Assembly (NCBI GenBank): GCA_020631175.1
Contig: JAHDHT010000040.1
Coordinates: 11,101-24,441, forward strand
DNA length: 13,341 bases
DNA from: Chitinophagales bacterium
GTDB taxonomy: Bacteria; Bacteroidota; Bacteroidia; Chitinophagales; JAHDHT01
Direction of reading: 5' to 3'
Part shown: positions 1-7,186 of the stretch, in pieces
How positions within the stretch are numbered: position 1 is the stretch's first letter
Layout of the letters: each line of letters starts with the position of its first letter
Translations under genes and position numbers: made by a program
The notes under the pieces: generated by a model
What the model saw: only the letters and a program-made list of their open reading frames with translations
Databases searched by the model: none
Told to the model about the DNA's origin: nothing

Positions 1-879
1 ACTTCCATCCAAATCGAAGAAGGAAGACATCCGGTAATTGAAGATCAGATGGAACCGGGTCAGCAATATGTTCCTAATGATTTAATCTTAAATCAGGAAG
101 AACAGCAAATTATCATAATTACCGGTCCGAATATGTCGGGTAAATCTGCTTTGCTTAGACAAACGGCACTAATTTGCTTAATGGCACAAATGGGTTCTTT
201 TGTGCCTGCTAAATCTGTAAAAATGGGTTGGCTCGATCGCGTTTTCACCAGAGTAGGAGCAAGCGATAATATTTCTTCCGGTGAATCGACCTTTATGGTC
301 GAAATGAATGAGACCGCAAGTATCATAAATAATATTTCGAACCGGAGTTTAATTTTATTGGATGAGATTGGTCGGGGCACAAGCACTTACGACGGCATCT
401 CTATTGCCTGGAGTTTAGCGCAGTTTTTACATGAGAATAAAGCAGCAAAACCAAAAACTTTGTTTGCTACGCATTATCATGAATTAACAGAGCTTACAAA
501 TCATTATGCCGGTATTAAAAATTACAGTATCAGTACAAAGTTGGTTGGAGACCGGGTTATCTTTTTAAGAAAATTAATTCCTGAGCCTGCAAGGAAAAGT
601 TTCGGAATTCATGTTGCACAAATGGCAGGAATGCCCAAAGCTATTATTAATAATGCCAACAAAATTTTAAAGCAATTAGAAGCACAACATTTGGAAGAAA
701 ATCTGAATCAGACATTGAATGCTTTACCGAAAGATGATTTTCAATTAAGCATTTTTCAATTAGACGATCCTCTATTAATGCAGTGCAAAGAGATTCTCGA
801 AAATTTGGATATTAATACCTTAACACCTGTCGAAGCTTTGATGAAGTTGAATGAATTGCAACGTTTGTTGAAAGGGTGA
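1..879 (+). CDS. mutS: DNA mismatch repair protein MutS, C-terminal part (5' end outside window)
   Basis: MutS recognises mispaired or looped bases and uses its ATPase to recruit MutL. Only the ATPase and dimerisation part is present. The frame is open from base 1, so the gene is cut by the window edge; the first residues read TSIQIEEGRHPVIE, the conserved stretch before the ATPase core. Counting from base 1, the Walker A motif GPNMSGKS is at about residues 42-49, the signature region (SSGEST) at about 93-98, the Walker B motif LLDEIGRGTS at about 119-128, and the conserved ATHYHEL at about 156-162. The tail holds the helical dimerisation segment (FGIHVAQMAGMP) and ends in TPVEALMKLNELQRLL, the usual MutS C-terminus, so the 3' end is complete. 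The mismatch-reading Phe-x-Glu domain lies upstream of the window. Motifs fit MutS1 rather than MutS2, as no Smr domain follows. No clear terminator follows the stop. Confidence 0.96.
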   Translation, partial: TSIQIEEGRHPVIEDQMEPGQQYVPNDLILNQEEQQIIIITGPNMSGKSALLRQTALICLMAQMGSFVPAKSVKMGWLDRVFTRVGASDNISSGESTFMVEMNETASIINNISNRSLILLDEIGRGTSTYDGISIAWSLAQFLHENKAAKPKTLFATHYHELTELTNHYAGIKNYSISTKLVGDRVIFLRKLIPEPARKSFGIHVAQMAGMPKAIINNANKILKQLEAQHLEENLNQTLNALPKDDFQLSIFQLDDPLLMQCKEILENLDINTLTPVEALMKLNELQRLLKG

Positions 880-1015
880 ATAATTTTTCTCCTTCTCTTT
901 TTATATGGGCTAAAATTCCATCACAAAAATGGATGAGATATGGTTAAACGTTTTCAGCATTTTCATTCTTATATTCGGGTAAAAATTAATACTCTTAATT
1001 TTATTAGCATTGCAT

Positions 1016-2110
1016 ATGAAAATAGGTGAAATATTATCCTTCCTAAACCAATGGGCTCCTCCGGCTTATCAGGAATCTTACGATAATGCGAGATTAATTA
1101 CCGGTAATCAAAATGATAATTGTTCAGGAGCATTGATTAGTCTTGATTGTATTGAATCAGTTCTTGATGAAGCAATACAGAAAAATTGTAATCTTGTAAT
1201 TGCACATCATCCAATCGTTTTTTCCGGATTGAAATCCATCACGGGTAAAAACTATATAGAACGCACCATCATTAAAGCTATCAAAAACGACATTGCGATT
1301 TTTGCTATTCATACTAATCTGGATAATATGCAGCATGGTGTAAATGCTAAAATTGCTGAGAAAATTGGTTTGACCAATACATCCATCCTTGCACCAAAAT
1401 CGGACATTCTTAGAAAACTGGTTACTTTTTGTCCGATTAAAGAGGCCGATTCTGTAAGGGAAGCAATGTTCGATGCCGGAGCCGGAGTTATTGGAAATTA
1501 CGATAAAGCAAGTTTTAATCTGGAAGGAACAGGAACCTTCAGGGGCAACGAAAGCAGTAATCCTCATGTAGGTGAAAAAGGAACTATGCATAAAGAAACG
1601 GAATGCCGTATTGAAGTGATTTATGAGATAAGCAAAGAAACATCCATCCTGAAAGCCATGAAAAAAAGCCATCCTTATGAAGAGGTTGCTTATGATATTT
1701 ATGTATTACAAAACAGTCATCAGGAGATTGGAGCAGGGATGATCGGCAGCCTGCCGGAGGCCATGGAAAGTCGGGCCTTTTTACAACATCTGAAAGATCA
1801 GTTTAATTGCGGACTGATCAAACATACTGATCTTTGCAAGCCTAAAATTAGCAAAGTAGCTGTTTGTGGGGGTTCCGGAAGCTTTTTATTAAAGAATGCA
1901 ATCAGAGCAGGTGCAGATATTTTTGTTACCGCTGATTATAAGTATCATCAGTTCTTTGATGCTGATAATCAGATTATTATAGCAGATATTGGGCATTATG
2001 AGAGCGAACAATTTACTGGTGAATTGATTCATGCCGTTTTACGGGAAAAATTTCCTAATTTTGCAAGCCAAATTTCAGAAATAAACACCAATCCGGTAAA
2101 CTATTTTTAA
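1016..2110 (+). CDS. DUF34/NIF3-family dinuclear metal-centre protein (YqfO/YbgI type, long form)
   Basis: This is a member of the widely conserved NIF3/DUF34 family, which binds two metal ions; some members have been called GTP cyclohydrolase-like, but the cellular role is unsettled. The protein has 364 residues. Metal-ligand motifs are visible: HHP at 64-66, HTNLD ending in Asp103, and near the end DIGHYESE with His327 and Glu331, matching the ligands of E. coli YbgI. A central insert (about residues 130-235, with SHPYEEVAYDIY) is the PII/CutA-like extra domain of the longer YqfO form. I chose ATG 1016 over the in-frame TTG at 1010 because MKIGEIL is the usual family start. The next gene starts 6 bases after the stop, so the two are very likely cotranscribed. 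No Shine-Dalgarno is seen. Family assignment is sure; function is not. Confidence 0.93.
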   Translation: MKIGEILSFLNQWAPPAYQESYDNARLITGNQNDNCSGALISLDCIESVLDEAIQKNCNLVIAHHPIVFSGLKSITGKNYIERTIIKAIKNDIAIFAIHTNLDNMQHGVNAKIAEKIGLTNTSILAPKSDILRKLVTFCPIKEADSVREAMFDAGAGVIGNYDKASFNLEGTGTFRGNESSNPHVGEKGTMHKETECRIEVIYEISKETSILKAMKKSHPYEEVAYDIYVLQNSHQEIGAGMIGSLPEAMESRAFLQHLKDQFNCGLIKHTDLCKPKISKVAVCGGSGSFLLKNAIRAGADIFVTADYKYHQFFDADNQIIIADIGHYESEQFTGELIHAVLREKFPNFASQISEINTNPVNYF

Positions 2111-2116
2111 CAATAT

Positions 2117-2860
2117 ATGGCAACTAAAGCAAAAGAACTAACGGTAGAAGAAAAGCTAAAAGCACTGTATACTATGCAGAGTATTGATTCGAAAATCGAT
2201 GAAATACACAAGCTGAGAGGTGAACTTCCTTTAGAGGTTAGTGATTTAGAAGACGAGCTGGCAGGTTTGCAAAAACGAATTGAAAACCTGAATACAGAAA
2301 TGGAAAACTTGAAAGAAACCATTTCTGAATCTAAAAATGGTATCAAAGAAGCAGATACTCTAAAACAGAAATACGAAAAACAGCTGAACAGTGTTAAGAA
2401 CAATAGAGAGTTTGATGCATTAACAAAAGAGATTGAAAACCAAGATCTTGATATTCAGTTAATGGAGAAAAAAATCAAAGATTCTACAGAGCAGATTACA
2501 TCAAAAACGGCTTATTTAGAAGAGTCAAATGAACTTTTAGAAAAAAAGGTGAAAAACCTTGAAGAGAAGAAAAAAGAGCTGGAAAAGATTACCAAAGAGA
2601 CAGAAGCAGAAGAAGAAAAGCTGAGTAAAAAGGCGGAGAAAGCTCAAAAGAAGGTGGAAGATCGTATTGTAAATGCCTACAACAGAATTAGAAAGGCTTA
2701 TAAAAACGGTCTTGCAGTTGTAACGGTTGAGCGTAATTCATGTGGTGGTTGTTTCGCAACTATTCCTGCTCAAAAGCAGCTTGAATTAAAACAAAGAAAG
2801 AAAATTATCTTATGCGAGCACTGCGGAAGAGTGTTAGTGGATAATGATCTGGCTTCATAA
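2117..2860 (+). CDS. Coiled-coil C4-type zinc-ribbon protein (DUF164/CT398-like)
   Basis: The 247-residue protein is mostly a long charged coiled coil (about residues 10-185, rich in Lys, Glu and Leu) followed by a zinc ribbon. The four cysteines are at 209, 212, 233 and 236 (CGGC and CEHC). The segment SVKNNREFDALTKEIE at about 92-107 is the conserved turn of the helical hairpin in this family. Such proteins are common beside NIF3 genes in many bacteria, which supports a shared task, and the C-terminal ribbon suggests nucleic-acid or protein binding. No enzymatic motif is seen. It starts 6 bases after the NIF3 stop and is followed within 26 bases by an intrinsic terminator, so it ends this transcription unit. 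The molecular role is not known to me beyond reported interactions of related proteins in other phyla. Confidence 0.9.
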   Translation: MATKAKELTVEEKLKALYTMQSIDSKIDEIHKLRGELPLEVSDLEDELAGLQKRIENLNTEMENLKETISESKNGIKEADTLKQKYEKQLNSVKNNREFDALTKEIENQDLDIQLMEKKIKDSTEQITSKTAYLEESNELLEKKVKNLEEKKKELEKITKETEAEEEKLSKKAEKAQKKVEDRIVNAYNRIRKAYKNGLAVVTVERNSCGGCFATIPAQKQLELKQRKKIILCEHCGRVLVDNDLAS

Positions 2861-2885
2861 TTTAAAAGACTACATTAATCATATT

Positions 2886-2913
2886 AAAGGCTACTTTTTA
2901 AGTAGCCTTTTTT
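2886..2913 (+). terminator. Intrinsic terminator after the NIF3/zinc-ribbon operon
   Basis: A perfect 10-bp stem pairs bases 2886-2895 (AAAGGCTACT) with 2901-2910 (AGTAGCCTTT) around a 5-base loop. The T run continues through 2913 (TTTTTT counting the stem end). It lies between the zinc-ribbon stop (2860) and the TPR start (2934). Its position shows that the longer reading frame opening at 2844 is not the real start of the next protein. Confidence 0.88.
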
Positions 2914-2933
2914 CATTTGTATATTTACGTTCG

Positions 2934-4424
2934 ATGTTTTCGACTTTTCAATTGAAATATGGATGGATGGCATTTTTGCTTCTGCTTAACCTGAGCGGCA
3001 ATGCCGAAGTCTACTTCGATTTCAATGCGATCTGCAAGCAGGCATATGCAGAAACGATGGAATTGAAAACGGTAACTGCAAGCGATCGGATACAAAAAGC
3101 ATTAGTTGATAACCCGGAAAATGCCGCCTACTATTTTATTCAGGATTATATCGACTTTTTCGAAGTTTTTATCGGGGAGGATGAGGCCGTTTATAATCAG
3201 CGATTTGATGAACGGTCTAAACGACTGGCTATATACGAACAATTAGAGGATGATAATCCCTGGAAGAATTACGCGAAAGGAGAATTATATGTTCGATGGG
3301 CAATTGCAAAAGGAAAATATCAGGATAATATTTCTGCACTTTGGGATGCCCGCAGAGGCTATAAATTGCATGAAGAAAACTTAAAACGATTTCCTGAATT
3401 TCAGCCCTCTAATAAAACAATGGGTTTTCTCAGAGCAGTCGTTGGAACAATACCGGATAAGTATCAATTTGCTGTTCGTATTCTTGGTTTCGATGGAGAT
3501 GTGAAAGGAGGGATGCAACAAATGGATGATTATTATGCCTTTGCTCAAAAAGAAAACTTATTCAAAGAAGAAACGCATTTAATGCATACCTTCTTTTTAA
3601 TCTATCTCGATCAACAATTCGATCGTGCCTGGGAAATAGCCTCTTCCAGATTAGAAACAGAAAATAGTTTACTGAATAACTTTTTAGTTGCAGATATCGC
3701 TTATCGAAGTGGTAAAGTAGAAGAAGCCATTCAAATTGTTGAAGCACGCCCTTCAGGAGCTGAATATATTGACTTTTATTTCATGGATTATTTTGAAGGC
3801 TTGCTGAAACTTTGTCGTTTAGATGAAGATGCAAATGTGCCTATTGAACGTTTTTTAAATTCAGGAAAGGGAATTCATTATGTAAAAGAAGCCTGGCAAC
3901 GTTTAGGCTGGCATCATTTGTTTCAGGGAGATACAATCCAATATTTTAATTGTCTTGAAAAATGCAAAACAGAAGGAAGATCTATGATGGATGCTGATAA
4001 GCAAGCCTTAAAAGATGCAAATGATCAAATTATTCCAAATATTGATTTATTAAAGGCGCGTTTACTGAATGACGGTGGATATAATAGTCGTAGCCTTGAA
4101 GTACTTAATCAAACAACTGAAGACAACTTAAATTTCGATGAACGATCAGAATTTTATTATCGGTCTGCGAGAGTATATGATGCCATGGGAAGAACTGAAG
4201 AAGCAATTTTCTGGTACAAAAAGACAATAGACTATTGTGTAAACAGTGAGCTATACTATCCCGCTAAAAGCTGCCTTCAACTTGGCATGATTTACGAAAA
4301 ACAAAAACAATTCGATCTGGCTAAAAACTGGTTTGAAAAAACCAATGAGTATAATGATCACCCCTATGTCGACAGTTTCGAGCAGCAAAGTAAAGCAGCA
4401 CTTAATCGATTAAAAGATCTTTAA
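2934..4424 (+). CDS. Exported tetratricopeptide-repeat protein of unknown function
   Basis: The 496-residue protein has a short N-terminal hydrophobic stretch (WMAFLLLLNL, about residues 11-20) that looks like a signal peptide, with possible cleavage near residue 24. This suggests a periplasmic or outer-membrane-facing location. The rest is helical. The clearest TPR units are near residues 405-436 (with MGRTEEAIFWYKKTIDY) and 444-476 (LGMIYEKQKQFDLAKNWFEK). A middle segment, IPDKYQFAVRILGFDGDVKGG (about 173-193), resembles the 'LlGf.Gd...G' stretch of Iml2/TTC39-like TPR proteins; this is a loose resemblance. The frame is open back to 2844, but that part encodes the terminator hairpin, so ATG 2934 is chosen; ATG 2967 inside the hydrophobic stretch is less likely. 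The stop touches the next start (TAAATG), pointing to an operon with the DUF3667 gene and murB. No enzymatic motif is seen. Confidence 0.85.
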   Translation: MFSTFQLKYGWMAFLLLLNLSGNAEVYFDFNAICKQAYAETMELKTVTASDRIQKALVDNPENAAYYFIQDYIDFFEVFIGEDEAVYNQRFDERSKRLAIYEQLEDDNPWKNYAKGELYVRWAIAKGKYQDNISALWDARRGYKLHEENLKRFPEFQPSNKTMGFLRAVVGTIPDKYQFAVRILGFDGDVKGGMQQMDDYYAFAQKENLFKEETHLMHTFFLIYLDQQFDRAWEIASSRLETENSLLNNFLVADIAYRSGKVEEAIQIVEARPSGAEYIDFYFMDYFEGLLKLCRLDEDANVPIERFLNSGKGIHYVKEAWQRLGWHHLFQGDTIQYFNCLEKCKTEGRSMMDADKQALKDANDQIIPNIDLLKARLLNDGGYNSRSLEVLNQTTEDNLNFDERSEFYYRSARVYDAMGRTEEAIFWYKKTIDYCVNSELYYPAKSCLQLGMIYEKQKQFDLAKNWFEKTNEYNDHPYVDSFEQQSKAALNRLKDL

Positions 4425-5465
4425 ATGCCTGCAGGTAAAAAGGCATATTGTTTAAATTGTAAAGCAGATTTAAAATCTGTTAAAAAAGAGCTAGATACTT
4501 ATTGTCCTGAATGCGGACAAAAAAACACAGATAGAAGAATTGGCTTTTTTTATTTAATTCAGGAATTTCTCGGCGATTATTTCACTTTTGATTCAAAATT
4601 ATTCAGATCACTTATTCCTTTAGTATTTCAACCAGGGAAATTGACAGAAGATTTTTTGGATGGAAAGCGTATCAGACATATTCCACCCCTTCGAATGTAC
4701 ATATTTACTTCTGTGATTTATTTTGCGCTTATAAATTTCATGGTCTTTAATTGGTTGAATGCTATGCCGGGTGTGAAAGAAGCACTCAATCAATCAGTTA
4801 TTAATTCATCAACAAGCAATACACCGAAAGTAACTATGAATGTTGATTCTGTACCAAAGGCAGTTTTAGATTCTGTGGAGCTTATAAATGAAAGTAATAT
4901 CTCTGATCCTGAACCTGCCAATGCACCTGAATATGTAGTTTTGCAGGGCGATACAATTATGCGATCTGATACTATAAATAGTTACATTAACAATGCTGAT
5001 GCCGAGAAAGTGATAAAAGATTTTGGGATAGAAAACACCTGGCTTAAAAGATTCGTAAGACAATCAGAAAAATTAGTCAATACAAGCAGTGCACAGTTTA
5101 TTCAATCAATGATTAGCAATGCATCGATTATCTTATTTTTCATGTTGCCTTTCTTTGCATTAATTATGCAAATATTTTACTGGAAACATTATTATATCGA
5201 GCATTTAATACACGGAATTCATTTGCATACGTTTATATTAATCTTCTCATTATTAATTGTAACTTTTGCAATCTTTGGTGTGTCAAGTGCTTTCGGATAT
5301 TTGGTGCCCTTCCTTTTTCTTTATCAGGTTTTTAGTTTTAAACAAGTCTATAAACAAGGTTATTTTATAACAATTATTAAAGCCGGCTTTATTAATTTTT
5401 TATATATGATTGTAATAACTTTAGCTATGTTTGTTTTAATTTTTATGGTTTTTTATCAGCTTTAA
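4425..5465 (+). CDS. DUF3667-family protein: zinc ribbon plus multi-pass membrane domain
   Basis: The N-terminus holds a zinc ribbon with cysteines at 9, 12, 27 and 30 (CLNC and CPECG). The conserved DUF3667 core follows at about residues 40-105: a Phe-rich stretch, then LVFQPGKLTEDFLDGKR and IPPLRMYIFTS running into the first membrane helix. A polar segment of about 115 residues comes next, then about four more helices (near 226-250, 258-285, 287-303 and 312-344), including the family-typical YYIEHLIHGIHLHTF. The whole is an inner-membrane protein with a cytoplasmic or membrane-proximal ribbon. The family is common in Bacteroidota and has no established function that I know of. Start and stop are fixed by direct TAAATG contacts with the TPR gene before it and murB after it, so translation is probably coupled. 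Confidence 0.88.
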   Translation: MPAGKKAYCLNCKADLKSVKKELDTYCPECGQKNTDRRIGFFYLIQEFLGDYFTFDSKLFRSLIPLVFQPGKLTEDFLDGKRIRHIPPLRMYIFTSVIYFALINFMVFNWLNAMPGVKEALNQSVINSSTSNTPKVTMNVDSVPKAVLDSVELINESNISDPEPANAPEYVVLQGDTIMRSDTINSYINNADAEKVIKDFGIENTWLKRFVRQSEKLVNTSSAQFIQSMISNASIILFFMLPFFALIMQIFYWKHYYIEHLIHGIHLHTFILIFSLLIVTFAIFGVSSAFGYLVPFLFLYQVFSFKQVYKQGYFITIIKAGFINFLYMIVITLAMFVLIFMVFYQL

Positions 5466-6470
5466 ATGGATATACAAAAAAATACTTCTTTACTTAAATA
5501 CAATACATTTTCTATAGATGCAAAAGCTGAGTATTTTGTCAGTATTGCAGATAAAATTGAATTGAAAGAAATACTCCATCAAAAATTTGATAACATTTTT
5601 ATTCTGGGTGGCGGAAGCAACATTTTATTTACCTCAGATGTTAGCGGTCTTGTTTTACACAATAATATTAAGGGTGTTAAAATAAAGGAGGAGACTAAAG
5701 ATCACGTTTATGTTGAATTTGGTGCCGGTGAAAACTGGCATGAAATGGTTTTGTATACTATTGATAAAGGATGGGGAGGTTTACAAAATCTCTCTTTAAT
5801 TCCGGGTAATATCGGAACAGCACCCATGCAAAATATCGGGGCATATGGTGTGGAGATTAAAGATGTTTTTCATGAATTAAGAGCAACGCACTTGAAAACC
5901 GGTGAAGAGCAAATTTTTAATAATGATGATTGCCGATTTGCTTACAGAGAAAGTATTTTTAAAGGAAAGGAAAAAGGTAATTATATAATTACACATGTTA
6001 CGCTTCGCTTAAATAAAAAACATAAAATCAATTCTTCTTATGGAGCAATAAATAAGAGACTTGAAGAAATGAATATTTCAAATCCGGATATCAAGTCATT
6101 AAGTGATGCAGTAATTTCAATTCGAAAAGAGAAATTACCCGATCCGGCTATTTTGGGAAATGCCGGTAGTTTTTTCAAAAATCCGGTAATTGCAACAGAT
6201 AAATTCGATAAACTAAAAGATGCTCACCCTGGTATTCCGTCATATCCATCCGGGACACAAACAAAAATACCGGCAGCCTGGTTATTGGATCAATGTGGAT
6301 GGAAAGGGTATCAAAAAGGGGATGCAGGAGTCTATAAAAACCACGCTTTAGTTTTAGTAAATCACGGTAAGGCTAAAGGAAATGAAATATATAATTTGTC
6401 GGAAGAAATGAAACAATCGGTAGCAAGTAAATTTGATATCGAATTACATTGTGAAGTCAATATTGTATAA
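5466..6470 (+). CDS. murB: UDP-N-acetylenolpyruvoylglucosamine reductase MurB (type I)
   Basis: MurB uses NADPH and FAD to reduce UDP-GlcNAc-enolpyruvate to UDP-MurNAc, the second committed step of cytoplasmic peptidoglycan precursor synthesis. The 334-residue length fits type I enzymes (E. coli has 342). FAD-binding features are visible: NTFSIDAKAEYF at 13-24, ILGGGSNILF at 46-55, and IPGNIGTAPMQNIGAYG at 112-128. Catalytic residues are in place: Arg161 in AYRESIFK, the proton-donating Ser235 in GNAGSFFKNP, and Glu330 near the C-terminus. AAWLLDQCGWKG and KNHALVLVN are further family signatures. The start directly abuts the preceding stop (TAAATG), so murB is the last gene of the TPR-DUF3667-murB unit. 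A strong hairpin follows directly after the stop. Confidence 0.97.
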   Translation: MDIQKNTSLLKYNTFSIDAKAEYFVSIADKIELKEILHQKFDNIFILGGGSNILFTSDVSGLVLHNNIKGVKIKEETKDHVYVEFGAGENWHEMVLYTIDKGWGGLQNLSLIPGNIGTAPMQNIGAYGVEIKDVFHELRATHLKTGEEQIFNNDDCRFAYRESIFKGKEKGNYIITHVTLRLNKKHKINSSYGAINKRLEEMNISNPDIKSLSDAVISIRKEKLPDPAILGNAGSFFKNPVIATDKFDKLKDAHPGIPSYPSGTQTKIPAAWLLDQCGWKGYQKGDAGVYKNHALVLVNHGKAKGNEIYNLSEEMKQSVASKFDIELHCEVNIV

Positions 6471-6508
6471 AAAAACCCTGATGTGGTTGAGTTACATCAG
6501 GGTTTATA
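6469..6508. terminator. Bidirectional terminator between convergent murB and HNH genes
   Basis: A perfect 12-bp stem pairs 6473-6484 (AAACCCTGATGT) with 6494-6505 (ACATCAGGGTTT). Two G-T pairs can extend it inward, leaving a 5-base loop. Seven A residues at 6469-6475 give a T7 tract on the minus strand, so it is a textbook terminator for the minus-strand HNH gene. On the plus strand only the stem's own TTT and AT-rich sequence follow, so it probably works less well for murB. Confidence 0.85.
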
Positions 6509-6530
6509 ATTAAACAATTAATGGAAATAA

Positions 6531-7067
6531 TTAATCAACTGTTACATGTCCCCAGTTTTCACCTCTTTCAATTCGGTTTAACTGAGTGTGTGTAATGCCA
6601 AATTCTTTGGCGATCATTTTCTTTCTGTTCTTGTTTCGCTTTAACATGATTTTTATGCGCTTTACATCATTTTCAGTTAGTTTACTGTAGCGAATCAATC
6701 CTTTAGGTCGCACCATATTCAAAATGTTAGGGTTCTTTTTATGATGCTTGTCTAATTGCATTTTGCTAACCCACTTTAAATTTGATATATGATTATTTAA
6801 TTTATCATAATCTCTGTGAATCACGAATTTATGATCATCTGAAGGACGCTTAACAAATTGTTCTGCAATTAATTTGTGAAAGTAAAGTGAAGTTCCTTTT
6901 CCGTTAGTTAGTTTAGTATTAAATACCTTATAGCCTCTGATTTTGGACCCTTTCAAAAGTTGGGGATTCTTCTCACCGGGATGCCACTTCCGCATCCTCC
7001 CATGGTCGGAGACCTCATAGGTCTCCCCCTTTTTGCCTTCATAAGGCAATTTTTTCCATTTTTCCAT
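6531..7067 (-). CDS. NUMOD4 / HNH endonuclease-like protein with C-terminal helix-turn-helix
   Basis: The 178-residue protein has three parts. Residues 2-27 (EKWKKLPYEG...YEVSDHGRMRKW) match the NUMOD4 DNA-binding module. Residues 59-102 form an HNH_3-type nuclease core: YFHKLIAEQF, then FVIHRDYDKLNNHISNLKWVS with His84 and Asn91/Asn92, so the nuclease residues look intact. Residues 129-175 (KLTENDVKRIKIML...EFGITHTQLNRIERGENWGHV) form a resolvase-like helix-turn-helix often found at the end of phage and homing HNH proteins. Such enzymes nick or cut DNA and often sit in introns or phages. Here the gene is free-standing between the core genes murB and ligA, with no intron, intein or phage neighbours visible. 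Upstream AGG bases about 9 before the ATG could help initiation. It may be a domesticated or decayed homing element; activity is not known. Confidence 0.87.
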   Translation of the reverse strand: MEKWKKLPYEGKKGETYEVSDHGRMRKWHPGEKNPQLLKGSKIRGYKVFNTKLTNGKGTSLYFHKLIAEQFVKRPSDDHKFVIHRDYDKLNNHISNLKWVSKMQLDKHHKKNPNILNMVRPKGLIRYSKLTENDVKRIKIMLKRNKNRKKMIAKEFGITHTQLNRIERGENWGHVTVD

Positions 7068-7135
7068 AAATATACCTGCTTTTTGGTACCACTAATTTAT
7101 CAAAATATCCCAATTTTCCTAGTAATTTCGCTGCT

Positions 7136-7166
7136 CATAAGTCTTATGAACCATATAAGCTTTATG
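7136..7166. promoter_or_regulatory. Paired dyads upstream of the HNH gene (possible operator)
   Basis: Bases 7136-7148 read CATAAGTCTTATG, a perfect inverted repeat with 6-bp arms. Bases 7152-7166 read CATATAAGCTTTATG, a second, imperfect dyad with CATA/TATG outer arms around an AAGCTT core. Their centres are about 17 bp apart, so they would lie on one DNA face after roughly 1.6 turns. They sit in the 119-base gap between the end of ligA and the start of the HNH gene, with no U tract, so a terminator role is unlikely. An operator for the HNH gene is only a guess. Confidence 0.25.
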
Positions 7167-7186
7167 TACAAATGTCTTAAGTACTG

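Noticed and set aside
929..982. Tiny open frame encoding a 17-residue hydrophobic peptide (MDEIWLNVFSIFILIFG) between mutS and the NIF3 gene.
   Set aside because: No ribosome binding site or supporting context, and such a short frame is expected by chance in AT-rich DNA; it would need conservation evidence.
880..1015. Possible RNA gene, promoter or terminator in the 136-base gap after mutS.
   Set aside because: Only a weak 4-5 bp stem (CCAT/ATGG near 918-932) and no convincing -33/-7 elements or tRNA-like folding were seen.
1157..1672. 171-codon minus-strand open frame inside the NIF3 gene.
   Set aside because: It lies fully opposite a well-supported conserved gene, and its product is rich in Phe, Ile and Asn with no recognisable motif, as expected of a shadow frame.
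6531..7067. Group I/II intron or intein hosting the HNH protein.
   Set aside because: The flanking genes murB and ligA are both complete and in different orientations, and no intron core or splice-junction sequence is visible.
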